DNA of 64,000 nucleotides from Agapanthus africanus. Lineage: Eukaryota > Streptophyta > Magnoliopsida > Asparagales > Amaryllidaceae. Below, piece by piece: positions 35,679 to 47,266 of the stretch. A model generated the notes under the pieces. That model had not been told where the DNA came from and did not search any database. It saw only the letters and a list, made by a program, of their open reading frames with translations. Location of the stretch: assembly GCA_030015575.1 (NCBI GenBank), contig JASDDO010000004.1, positions 318,750,654 to 318,814,653 on the forward strand, written 5' to 3'. Made by a program: the position numbers and the translations under genes. Each line of letters begins with the position of its first letter. The stretch's first letter is position 1.

Positions 35679-37883
35679 TGTTTCGCCCAATCAGAGCAAA
35701 GCTCTGTTGAAATTCAAAATTCGAAATTCAAAATTCGAAATTCGAAATTTTGAAGCAACGCTTCAAGTCTCGGGCGCAACGCGCCACGTGTCAGGCGCTA
35801 ATACGTCAGCGCAGCGCCCAAGAAAGCGCGCCCAATCAGATCAAAGCTCTATTTAAAGAAGCAACGCTTCAGTTGCGTATGCACTGCGCTTCGCGACACG
35901 TGTCAGCGCAGATGCGCTAGTGCGCTAGCGCAGTTGCACTGTGCGCTGCGCGACACGTGTCAGCGCAGATGTGCTAGCGCAGTTGCGCTGCGCTGTGCGC
36001 TGCGCGACACGTGTCACGCGCTGGGGCATCTGTGCCAAACTGAATTAAGATTCTAAAGAAATCTTTCTGTTCTTGTTAAAACAAGAAAATTTTCTTGTAC
36101 GAGGCAGGGGGCCTTTGGATCAATGATCCAACGGTGGGGGAAAATTCCCCAAATCACTCAGAGAAAGATCTCTTTAACAAATTTAACTAATTTATGGGCA
36201 CTATAAAAAGGACCCTAGGCCTCAATTCAAAGGCATCAGCATCCTTCTAAAAAAAAAGAGAGAAGAAAACTCTTGAGAACTCCTCAAGAACAACAGAAGG
36301 TAAAAACCTTTAGGGAAAAGAGAAAATTCTCTTATGTACAGATTATTGATATAAGAACAAAATCAATAATTTTAAATAATATATATATATATATATATAA
36401 ATAAGTAATAATAGTGCTTTGCAATTTTTTATGAACCTCTGGTTCTTGAAACAAAAAAGGAAAATTTATTTTCTTTGATCTAAATTAGATCAAGAAATCA
36501 AATAGTGCTTTGCACTCCTGTTCTTGAATCTAAAAGATTCTTAGTGCTTTGCACTTCCAAACTGCGCTGTTGCGCTCTTGAGAGAGCACCACGTGTCAGC
36601 TACAGAACAACTTGCGCTATGCGCTCTTGAAATAGAGCTTTGCTCTCTGGAATTGGCGCAACTCACCAGAGCACGCCACGTGTCAGCAGCGCAACAGCGC
36701 AGCGCACTGCGCTGTTGCGCTTGCGCTCACCGAGCATGACACGTGTCCTAACCACGAGCGCTTGCGCTCGTTGATTGGCGCAAAGCGCCTGACAAATGCA
36801 GTGCATTTCACTTCTTGAAGGGCCAGGCCCAATTAAAAAGCTTGACAGGCCTAATAAATAAAATGCTGTGCATTGTTTGAAAGGGGAGAGCCCAATTGAA
36901 AGGTCCAATGGACCAAAACAAATGATCTGCACCATAATAAAAAGGACAGAGCCCAGTCAAAATAGGCATAAATGGCCTGAAGTAATGTAATGCATTATTT
37001 AAGTGGGGGCAAAGCCCTAGCACAGGTCTAATAGACCCAAAAATAAATAAAATGTTAAACATTTTCAACTGGACTTAGCCCAATTCTGGCTGTAAGTCCT
37101 TAAATTAAATTAACCGAGCAAGATTGCTGTCATAAATCAATTTACATCTGGTTCGAGGGTACATCTCCGAACTCCTCTGACATCTGCCGTTGTAATTCCT
37201 CAACGACGTTAGAGAGGTAACGGGTGCTGACGACCACACATCGAATATCGGACCGAGATGTCCCTAAACTAATATTGGACCACCACGTCCCTAAACTGGC
37301 TATGGACCACCACGTCCTTAAACTGGCGATGGACCACCACGTCTTTAAACTGGAATATGGACCACTACGTCCCTAAACTGGAACAGTAGAGCCTCCAAAT
37401 GCTATTTTCCCGGATCTAAACGGTCCCGTTTAAGTCGATCTTAGCCGCAACGCGACTAATGCATCCTTAAACGAAAAACACCAAACCCAAATCTAAGTAA
37501 ATACGGATTTGGACTAAACCACGTCCTACAGGCGACGGCTTTACTCAGTCTCCGTACACAATCCACGGGCAACCACAAATAAAACAAACACACACGACAT
37601 GAAGTGAAATTCTGGAGAAGGAGAAAGTTGCCGCGATGCGGTAGCGTAATTAACTGCAGGGGCTTGCACCTGCAGGGAAGAGCGTCCCTACAATCAAAAA
37701 CCCATCACCCTGAGGGAGAATCTGACGAAGTCTGCTACGTCGGCCGCATCCGTCTAAACCTCCGATACACGGTGCTATAAATCAACTTGGCATCTTCGGA
37801 GAGGTAGACGGATAAAACCAAATAGCATCTGCCCCGAACCTCAGACCAGACGCAAAGTCTGCGCCGCCTTTCGGAGGGGAACA
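35679..37883 (+). repeat. 5' LTR of the Tat element
   Basis: About 2.2 kb. Order of contents: GAGCAAAGCTC palindromes, a tandem array around GCGCGACACGTGTCAGCGCAG (35896-36020), a TATA box at 36202, a TA microsatellite (36380-36400), three AGTGCTTTGCA copies (36410-36560), and five ~30-bp units of GGACCACCACGTCCnTAAACTGG at 37250-37382. It ends GGGGAACA. Confidence 0.93.
36202..36209 (+). promoter_or_regulatory. Sense TATA box of the Tat 5' LTR
   Basis: TATAAAAA in the context CACTATAAAAAGGACC, followed about 30 bases later by CAATTCAAAGGCATCAGC as a plausible start. The 3' LTR has the same box at 58787-58794. Confidence 0.6.
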
Positions 37884-37888
37884 GATTC

Positions 37889-37906
37889 TGGCACGCCCGG
37901 TGGGAC
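37889..37906 (+). promoter_or_regulatory. Primer binding site of the Tat element
   Basis: TGGCACGCCCGGTGGGAC begins five bases after the LTR end. It starts with the TGG expected against a tRNA CCA end and is not the tRNA-Met type used by the copia elements here. The tRNA species is not assigned. Confidence 0.7.
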
Positions 37907-38034
37907 TTCTTCCTCTTTCCACTCCACACTTCGTGTGTCGTCTTTGCGAACCAATCGCGGTTTGTTAAAAGGTTGCCTTCGGATTTCAAGTTGCTAAGAT
38001 TTGGTCTTTTGTCTGGCGCAGAACTCAAGCATCC

Positions 38035-39090
38035 ATGGAGTCTAACTGCACCAACTGCGCAAAGTACCACTGCAACGGACGCTCCACCTCGCCTAGAGGT
38101 GTAGCATATGGGCCCCAAGCGGCCTCCTTCCTCACTCTGCCAGTAGACCAGGTGACCCAAGCCACCACTGGCTTATTCTTCGGGACCATGATCCCACCGA
38201 CAAGCTTCTCTATGCCGATACCTGCACCAGAGGTGAACAAGAAGTCGGTCTTCGACCGACTCACTGCTACCATGACCCCTGTCAACGGATCGCCCGCTAC
38301 CAAACCGACAGCCTCTGCTTTCACCAGGTTAGATCAGGACTCTAAATAGGCTGTCCTAAGGAAGGCAATGACTGCTGCTCCAGAAGTCGTCAAGGCGGCT
38401 TCCCCTGTCAAAGAGTCAGTCTTTTCAAGACTGACGATTCCCGTTCCTGCCCCTACACGAAGATCTGTCTTTGAAAGATTGGATATTACCCCGCAAGGAA
38501 CAACCTCAGTTTTTAAAAGGTTAACACCGGCGGTGCCTCATTCAGACAGGGGGCAAAAAGAAGCTATCTTTATCTCTGAGCCAGTCCCAACGGCTCGTCG
38601 TGCTCGACGTCGCCACTGGCGACGAGTGAGGAAGGCAGGGGGCAACTCCCCCTCAGGGCTAACTCCACCGGCTCCAGTAGTGGAAGTCAATGCTGCTGTT
38701 CCAACTGGGAACAGCTTTGAACTGCTGAGGAGGGTTTGGAAGAATTCTCCAACCGCTACACTGAAAAGATCTCCTTCGCCTGCGGAGAGAGCTCCGGAAA
38801 CAAAACAAGAACAGCCCCCTCAACGGCTGTCTTCAAGGATTTATAAAGTTTGGCGAAGGGTTCAAGACTCTGTGATTGACCCAGGTCACTTTCGTCGCCA
38901 GAAAAAGGCGAAGGTGGAAAAAGACAAGGATTGTCCCATTAAACAGCAGGGGACAGCAGCTGCTAGGATGCCCCCTTCAATGGTTCCCTCAACCTCAACG
39001 GCCCACAAAAGAAGGAGGCCAGAGAAACCCCCGCGTCAGCGGCAAAAGTTAAAAATGGTGAACCTAAACGCCCCAAGTCAGGGGGCATAA
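38035..39090 (+). pseudogene. Tat ORF1, SVFxRL-repeat protein (one in-frame stop)
   Basis: From ATG 38035 one frame runs to TAA at 39088, about 350 codons, broken only by TAG at 38347-38349. It carries five copies of a short motif: SVFDRL, SAFTRL, SVFSRL, SVFERL and SVFKRL, spaced by Pro/Thr-rich linkers, then an Arg-rich stretch (RRARRRHWRRVRK) and a basic C terminus. It lies between the PBS and gag in a different frame, the position of ORF1 in Ogre-like elements. Its biochemical role is unknown; the basic tracts suggest nucleic-acid binding or nuclear entry (inference). Confidence 0.7.
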
Positions 39091-39167
39091 CAGTTCATAC
39101 GGTTTACATGGCATCGGGAAAAGAAGACAGCCGTACGTCCACGGGTCATTGACCGCTTACACGGTCA

Positions 39168-42100
39168 GTGACCAAGGCTCAGGAGCAGCAACAAAAGCTC
39201 CAGGAGATGATGAACGCCATGGCTGCACTTACAGGGCCAAACGAAAGCCCTGGAACCTCTTCAGAAGAACGTCAAGAACAAGAAACGGACGCCGAATTCC
39301 TCCGGCGCGTACTAGAGAAGAAAGATAAAGAAGCTGTGGAGCAGGCAGCCAACATAAAGAAAATGGCCCTCCTGTTCCAGGATATGGTGGGTATGATGAT
39401 TCAACAAGATCCACCTGCTGGAGATCTCTCGATCGTTCTTGAAGACGATAGGGGAGAGACATCAAATCCTCCGCCAGCTTTATCCGCAGCTAAAGAGGAT
39501 ACCATATCAAAAGCTGATTTGGATGAATACATCGCCCAACAAATACGGGTGCATCAGGCGACTGAAGCAGCCGGTCAGGTCGTAAAGACGGGGCGACCAT
39601 ATCCGGGTTGGTACGATCAGATTAAGTACCCGACAGGTTATACAATTCCTAAGTTCCATGTCTACAAGGGGACGGGTAATCCTCATCAGCATGTTGCCCA
39701 GTTCAGGGCGCTTTGCGGCAACACCGGCGGTGATGACAAGCTGTTGCTTCGCCAATTTGTTAGAAGCTTATCAGATACGGCGTTCGAATGGTATTCTGAG
39801 CTTCCCAATGACTCTATTAAAACCTTTGCGGAGATGGAGCTGCTGTTTACCCAACGTTTTGCAAGTGCCAGTGAACGTACCCTAGTGACGGCACTGATTA
39901 ACGCCAGGGTAAAACCCGGCGAAACATAGGTTTAGTACGCTATACGGTGGCGTAATCTATGGTCAAAGTGCGAACATCGCATAGAAGAAGCTCCTGCGGT
40001 AGGAATGTTTGTTGGAACCCTTGATCCATAAGCAACCATCTCACAATTCATGATGTTCTTCAAGCCGACTACCTTCCAGGCTTTGATCGACAAACTAGCG
40101 CAGATGGACCAGATGGGCCATAAACCCCCTCTCCCAAAGCCGGACTCCCGAAATGACAAAGGAAAGGGAAAAGCGATCGTTGTCGCTAATGCTCAACAAC
40201 AACCGAGTGACTCGAAGCCGGTTGCTCGTCCAAACAATACGTGCCCGTACGTACCCCTTGAGGATAGGATGGGACGTCCTTATTCCTTCCCCTGCGATAA
40301 GACGAGGAGGCTATTCGAGCCGGCGTTGCGCAACAGACTCATAAATCTGCCAGATTCAAAATGTCCGTTGCAACCGAATGACGTCAACGAGCCCAACTAC
40401 TGCCCTTACCATCGAGTGTTAGGCCATCCCATCGAGGATTGCTACGTTTTCAAAAATTGGCTTGAGAACCAGTATCGTCAGGGCAAATTTGCGCTATCTG
40501 ACAAATGGAAGGTGAATCTCCCGCAGCCCCACACCTCTAAGGGGACGAATACGCGGGGGGCAACATGCTCCGTCATTGAAGAAGCTCCTTGGGAAGTCGT
40601 ATTATCAGCCAAGACAAAGAGGATGCTAAACGATCTTCAGACATGTCCAGCGGTCAAGTGGAAGAACCCATTGGAGCCGCAAATTATGGAGGGAATGCTA
40701 AAACCTCGTCCAACTCCAAAGACCGATGGTGGCGGTTCACGTACTTGCAGCCAGCCGTCAAAATCTTCGAAAAAGAAGAAGAAGAAATCTAAGAAGCCCG
40801 TGAAGCCCAGCGACAAGCGCACGGACTTACAAAAGCAAATTGACGCTCTGGATGAATACAATCAAAAGGCACGGACTCCCATTACGCTTCAAGAGTTCCT
40901 CAATCACGTCTTTCAAGAAGAAGATGAGGGAGAAAGTTCATCGGATGAATCCGAGGAATATGTGGCGAGCTGTCATATGATCTCCCATTCGATCACGAAC
41001 GATGAAGAGACTTCTGGCACTAAAACGCTGGGGGCAGATACCGAGCCAAGAGTTCCGGAGTTATCAGTCGAAATGATTGACGCGTTCCTTAATGAAGCTC
41101 GATTGAAAAGTAAAGCGGATCGAGAACGCGAGACGGCTATATTCGAAAGGGCCAAGCGCCAGCGACTTGAGGAAAGAGCTGAGATAATCCCGCTGGAGCA
41201 AAATGCCTCCACCGCCGACAAAAGCCAATCCAAGATGAGGAAAAAGTTTGCTAAGGCCATATCAATGGGCATGAAGCTACCATCCTCTGAAAGAAAAATT
41301 ACTGGTGGAATAGAAATGCACCCCTCCTATTGCTTATATCATCAGAAGGTCTCGCATCCCACTCAAGAGTGCAAAGCTTTCGATAGATGGTGGCAAGGAT
41401 ACGTCGCTAATCGACAACGCTTTAAACGGGAAAAGCGTAAAATTCGTCGGGAGCAAAGAAATACGACCGAAGAGCTTGAAAGAACTGCTAGCAATTGTCA
41501 CATGGTTAACACTGGCGGGTCACAAGTGCCTACATTCGGGTGCGACTCTGATGAGGAGCTAGAACTTGCCCCTCTCTTTAAAGAGTTAACTTCGGGAAAA
41601 GAAGAAGAGCCAATGGTCTGCGAAAATATCCGGCTGCGGAATCGGACGCTGCCTGAAAAGAACCTCGGACCTTTGAACAGAAAAGATAAAGGAAAAGAAA
41701 AGGTCTCTGAAGATATCATCTTAGATGACCAAGTTCTGGAAGAGCTAAACGCCAACAACCCGCCGAAGAAGAATAAGGTGGATTACAACGTCTTAGCACA
41801 TCTGAGAAAGCTGCCCTCACAGCTCAGTATTCTCGACGCCCTTTTGTTATCAAAGGAGGCGAGAGATTCGTTGATCAAGGCACTACAAGATCCGGAACAA
41901 TTCCAAGCTTGCCTGGCAGAAGAAAAGATGAAGGATGAATTGGAAGAAGTGCACACGGCCGATGTCACTTTCGGCGATGAGGACCTTCTCCTTAGGACAT
42001 GTGAACACAACCGCCCCCTATATGTCTCAGGATACTGCCACGATATTAAGATAGGCAAAATCCTGATCGACAATGGATCCTCCGTCAATCTTCTCAACGT

Positions 42101-42572
42101 GCGAGAGTTAAAAGAAATCTGCATGAGCGTACAGCACCTTGCTCGTGACAAGATCACCATCTCTGGGTTCGCTTCCCAGTCATCAAGAACTCTTGGATCT
42201 GTGATACTGACGCTACGCTTCGGGCTACTCGTCACGGACATTAAGTTCCATGTCATAGACGCCAAGACGTGCTATTACGCTTTGCTCGGCCGACCATGGT
42301 TACAAGAGTACAACATCATCCCTTCTACACAATATCAGTGTATGAAGTATTTTAAGGATGGTTTCGAGTATACCATGACGGGAGAACTGAACCCGTTCTC
42401 TGTAAAAGAAGTCCGCAAATACGAAGATGCCAAATACTTCTTGCCAGATTTCGAAGATACGGAGAAATGTCACAAACCAGAGAACAAAGCTAACGCAACT
42501 ATCCCTGTCTTCGGCAGTGATACCGAGGAAGAAGAGGATGTAATTTATTCGGGTCCGCCCCAATACACCTAG
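39168..42572 (+). pseudogene. Tat gag and protease region
   Basis: One reading frame (no clear ATG at its start) with TAG at 39927, TAG at 39933, TAA at 40029 and TAG at 42570. The capsid-like Retrotrans_gag domain spans about 39590-40110 (YPTGYTIPKFHVYKGTGNP, AFEWYSELP). Two zinc-binding motifs of the form CxYHxxxxHPxxxC follow: one near 40400-40450 (CPYHRVLGHPIEDC) and one near 41330-41370 (CLYHQKVSHPTQEC). The aspartic protease has LIDNGSSVNLL with Asp at 42069-42071. Lys- and Glu-rich linkers separate them. Length and order fit Tat polyproteins. The stops could each arise from CAG or CAA by C to T. Confidence 0.88.
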
Positions 42573-45300
42573 CCGGGACCATCCGCCCCTTCACTGATCT
42601 TTGGTAGTGATTCGGAGGACGAAGTCCATGCTGTATTCCCTGCTCGGCTTTCAATACGAGCTTCTGCTGATGAAGAGCGAAGTCTACAGATAGCCATGGT
42701 GCCGCTTGAACATTATAAAGAACTAGATGCGCTCGCCAACGATAGTGTGGAAGAATTGAGGACATTTTATATCCCCCCCGGACGAAAAGGCGAGAGGGCA
42801 ATCCTATTCTACCGTTCCGAAGAAAACAAGGTGGAAAAAGAACTTTGGCACGGTGCGGATCCAACGCTGGACAGACTTCAGCCCATCCATCTACCCCGAT
42901 ATTATACGGAAGGCTTGAGGAGACTGCTGAAACGCCAGGGGACACCCTTCGAACAGACCGTTACGAAGGCCAAATTCTATGACAGGGTTTGGAACGTCCC
43001 CGGAACTCAGCACAAGCTACCTAATGGCAGGATGCAGACGATCGGGCTCGGATACACTCGCTCCAGGAAACGAGAACTGCTCCGCGGCTGTTACGTCGTG
43101 CATAATTTTGATGAAGAAGCAGATGCTCAAGAGAAAAACGCTAATCCTGAACCAGCAAAAGTTCCTGATAAAAAAACGCCCAGTCCATCATTTGAAGACC
43201 GGATGGGCAAACTAATAAGGGAAGCGGGTCAAAAAGTCCGAGATGATCACAATCGTGAAATGGCGATCTATGAGAAAACCAAAACGCAGCGCCTCCTTCA
43301 ACAGGCGGTAAAAGACGAGGATGCTGCCCCATGTCAACCTGATACAAAAGGGGCTCGACGCAGAGGCAGAAACAGGCCGAAAGGCCGAAGAGGCGCTCAA
43401 CAGCAACAAAGCAGGGCTAAGAAGCCACGCAAACGAGAATCGAGCGTTATTGACCTATCCCTCATGAAGAAAATGGGTCGAGCATACTCGTTTCCTCGGG
43501 AAAAGACGAAGAAGATACTCGATCTTGCCCTAAAGCATCAAATGCTTACATTGCCGGAATCTAAGCATCCCGAACAAGCGGGCAAAGCCTCGCACCCGGA
43601 CTATTGCTCTTACCATCAAGTGATAGGTCATTCTCTTGAAGATTGCTTCACCTTCAAGAATTGGGTCGAAGATCAGTACCAGCTTGGTAAATTCGCTCTG
43701 TCCGACAACTGGAGGGTAGTGCCACCACAGAAGCACAAGCCCAAGGCCATGAAAGAAAAAACAGTTCCACATTGGGACTGGAAGCGAATTCGTACCTGTC
43801 ACATAATAACAATACTAAAAGGAGAACCCGAGAACATGGACAGCCTTCCTTGGTGCCTCGAAAACAACAATGATGAGGTAATCTCAGAATTTCCCCCAGC
43901 TCCGAAAGAACTGGAGGATGGAATACATACCACCGCAGATAACCTCAAGAAAATCGAGTTGGGGACAGTAAACGATCCACGACCGACATTCATCAGCGAG
44001 TTACTATCTGAAGAAAGGGTAGCTGCGTTAAAGGAGGTGCTTTTGCAGCATAGAGATTGCTTTGCATGGAACTATTCCGAAATGCCGGGACTAGATCCAG
44101 AAATTGCTGTACACAAATTGGCGATATCCCCGGACATCAAGCCAGTCAAACAGGCGCCGAGAAGAATGCGACTCGAGCTTGAGATGAGCATCAATGCCGA
44201 GGTCAAGAAACTGATCGACTCTGACTTCATCCAGGAAGTTCAATACCCTGAATGGATCGCTAACATCGTCCCGGTGATGAAGAAAAATAGGACGGTGCGC
44301 ATATGCGTGGACTTTCGGGATCTCAATAATGCTTGCCTGAAGGATGATTTCCCAGTGCCAGTCACCGAATTGATGATAGACAATATATCGACTCATGAGG
44401 TTTTCTCCTTCATGGACGGCTCATCGGGGTATAACCAGATAAAGATGCATCCCGAAGACCAGAAACACACCGCCTTCAGGACCCCTCTAGGTATATTCTG
44501 TTATAAAGTGATGCCCTTCGGTTTAAAGAATGCCGGTGCCACTTATCAAAGGGCCATGACGAAGATCTTCGATGACCTTATACATGAAATCGTCGAATGC
44601 TATATCGACGATCTCGTGGTTAAAAGCAAATCTTACGAAGAACATCTCGAGCATTTGAAGACCGTATTTCAACGCCTTCGTCAATACAATCTGAAGATGA
44701 ATCCTCTTAAATGTGCGTTCGGGGTTTCCTCGGGCAAATTCCTGGGATTCATCGTCCGACACCGAGGTATTGAGATAGATCCGTCTAAAATCAAGGCGAT
44801 CATGGAAATGCCTCCGCCAAGAACTCTTAAACAGCTGCGATCTCTCCAAGGAAAGCTTGCATACATTCGGCGGTTTATCGCTAACCTTTCAGGCAAGTGC
44901 CGTCCCTACAGCCACCTGATGAAGAAGGGAACCCCGTTTGTCTGGGATCAAAAATGCCAAGGCGCACTGGATGAGATCAAGCAATATTTGCAAAACCCTC
45001 CAGTGTTGGCTGCTCCGGTTAAGGGAAAGCCTCTCATTCTTTACACGGCCGCCCTTGAAGGTTCTTTGGGCGCATTATGGGCACAAGAGAATGACTAGGG
45101 GAAAGAAAGAGCACTCTACTACTTAAGTCGGGTTCTGCTGGGGGCATAAAGCAATTACTCCCCCATTGAAAAACACTGCCTAGCGTTGATCTTCGCAATA
45201 ACAAAGCTTAGACATTATGCATTAGCGCATGAAGTCCATCTCATTTCAAAGGTGGACCCTCTCAAATATCTAATGTCAAAGGCCATATTGACGGGACGAC
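42573..45300 (+). pseudogene. Tat pol: duplicated zinc module, reverse transcriptase and RNase H
   Basis: Same frame as gag. A third CxYHxxxxHxxxxC motif (CSYHQVIGHSLEDC, about 43605-43646) within a segment that repeats the gag module lies after the protease. Reverse transcriptase runs about 44090-44800: VDFRDLNNACLKDDFP, FMDGSSGYNQIKMH, MPFGLKNAGATYQR and the catalytic YIDD at 44601-44612. The connection and first RNase H follow (LQGKLAYIRRFIANL, then ALYYLSR and NYSPIEKHCLAL). TAG at 45096 and TAA at 45147 interrupt the RNase H segment. The RT active site itself is intact. Confidence 0.9.
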
Positions 45301-45806
45301 TCGCTAAATGTGCTCTGCTCTTAATGGAGTTCTCGATAACATATCGACCCCTCAAAGCGGTGAAGGGTCAGGCCATAGCCGACTTCCTTGCTGAGCACCC
45401 GATACCTGCCGATTCTCCCCTGAATTGCGATTTGCCAGATAAGCATGCGTTTGACGCAATCGACGGTGGTGATACCCGTTGGGAGCTTTATTTTGATGGT
45501 GCATCTTCTATGAAGAAGCACAAACAAAACACCCCTATAATCAAATCGGGGGTAGGCCTTATCTTTGTAACTCCACAAGGAGGGATAATGCGCTTCGCAT
45601 TCTCCTTAACAGAGCCGAGAACGAATAATGAAGCTGAATATGAAGATCTGATAGCAGGCCTCGAGATCGCCATTGACATGGGAATTGAAAACCTCCTCAT
45701 ATACGGGGATTCTCAACTGGTCGTTAGTCAAGTAAACGGAGACTACCAAACGTGCAAACCGGAGTTGGTAAAGTACGGGGAAAATTTGCTACAACTGTTG
45801 ACCTAA
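45300..45806 (+). pseudogene. Tat second (archaeal-type) RNase H
   Basis: Same frame, opening after the connection region. It shows the RNase H signature YFDGAS (about 45490), NNEAEYEDLIAGLEIA (about 45625-45672) and YGDSQLVVSQVNGDY (about 45703-45747), giving the D-E-D acidic set. It ends at TAA 45804, which interrupts the frame just before integrase. A second RNase H placed before integrase is diagnostic of the Tat lineage. Confidence 0.9.
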
Positions 45807-45821
45807 ATTCCCTCCTATACT

Positions 45822-47266
45822 TTGGAAAGCATACCGCGCGCGGAAAACAGCAAAGCGGACGCACTGGCCAAACTTGCTAAAGAACTGGCTGACGAGAACC
45901 TCGATGACGTTAGAATCGTGGTACAAAGCCGTCGAGTGCTTGCCCCAGCAGAAATACCTTTGGAATCATCCGAAGAAAAAGGAGCGAACGAGCAGACAAC
46001 CCTGCAAGTAAAAGATTGGCAAAATACCAAGGATTGGAGGGAAGTCTTCATAGACTACTTTAAGACCCACCGAATGCCTGAAGAAGCGTCCACAAGACAT
46101 CAGCTCGTGAAACGAGCCCTGTCTTACGCCTTCGTCAACGATACTCTGTACAAGAGGTCATTTGATTCTTTGTGGCTGAGATGCTTAGGACCTGACGAAG
46201 CGAAAAGAGTCGTCCAGGAAGTTCACGACGGACTCTGCGGTTCTCATCAAGCAGGCCCTAAGATGAAGTTGAAAATGAAACGGATGGGCTACAACTGGCC
46301 CACGATGATTCGGGACTGCATCGAATATGCGAAGCAATGCCACTCATGCCAAATTCATGGGGATTTCATCCACCAGCATCCAAATCCGCTACACCCGACA
46401 GTGGCTAGCTGGCCATTCGAAATGTGGGGAACTGATATAATTGGCCCCATCGAACCAGCATCGTCTAGGGGACATCGTTTAATCCTAGCGACGACTGACT
46501 ACTTCTCTAAGTGGGCAGAAGCGATACCGTTAAGAGAAGTGAAGACAGAAAATATCCTCCACTTCTTCAAGACGCACGTCATATATCGGTTTGGAACTCC
46601 GCGACGGATCATCTCCGATAACGGGCCAGCCTACAGAAGTCACAAGATCAGTCGCTTTGCGCAGCAGCATAATATAGACTGGAGATATTCCTCGGTTTAT
46701 AATCCGCGAGCTAACGGTCTAGCTGAGGCCTTCAACAAGACCTTGACGAAGATCATGAAGAAAACAGTGTCACGAAATAAGAAAGACTGCAAGAAGCTCT
46801 CTGGGCTTATCGAACTACGTTTAAAACGGCCACGAACGCAACGCCGTACGCGTTGGTATTTGGGACGGAAGCAGTACTCCCTCTCGAGATGGAATTACCC
46901 TCTCTACGAGTGGTAGTCCACTACGAGCTGACAGACGAAGAAAATGCTCACCTTCGGCTTGAGGAGCTTGACGCCCTTGATGAAACCCGGCTCATAGCAC
47001 AGCAAAATCTAGAAGCTTATAAAGCAAAGATGACGCGCTCATACGAAAGATTGACCCGACCGAGGACTTTCCGCCAAGGCGAACTCGTGCTAGTGGTCAA
47101 AAGGCCTATGATCCCCAATCGCGCCAAGCAGGGAAAATTCGAGCCAAACTATGAAGGTCCGTACATCATAGATAAAGTCTACCAAGGCGGAGCCTATCTA
47201 CTCATGGACATGCACGGTGAATGGCCTTTCAGACCGATAAACGGTCGCTTCCTAAAGAGATACTAA
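45822..47266 (+). pseudogene. Tat integrase (one frameshift)
   Basis: The HHCC zinc region is near 46210-46350 (H in EVHDGLCGSHQAG, CHSCQIHG). The catalytic triad is Asp 46434-46436 (GTDIIGP), Asp 46617-46619 (SDNGPAY) and Glu 46725-46727 (NGLAEAFNK). Near 46785-46790 an indel moves the frame; the C-terminal part (VFGTEAVLPLEME, then a GPYIIDKVYQGGAY core) continues in another frame to the stop at 47264. It is otherwise complete. Confidence 0.9.

Noticed and set aside
38035-47266. Idea that the Tat copy was already dead and was mobilised in trans, because pol has many stops
   Set aside because: The LTRs differ by roughly 1.5-2 percent by eye, leaving enough time for these stops to arise after insertion, especially by methyl-cytosine deamination.
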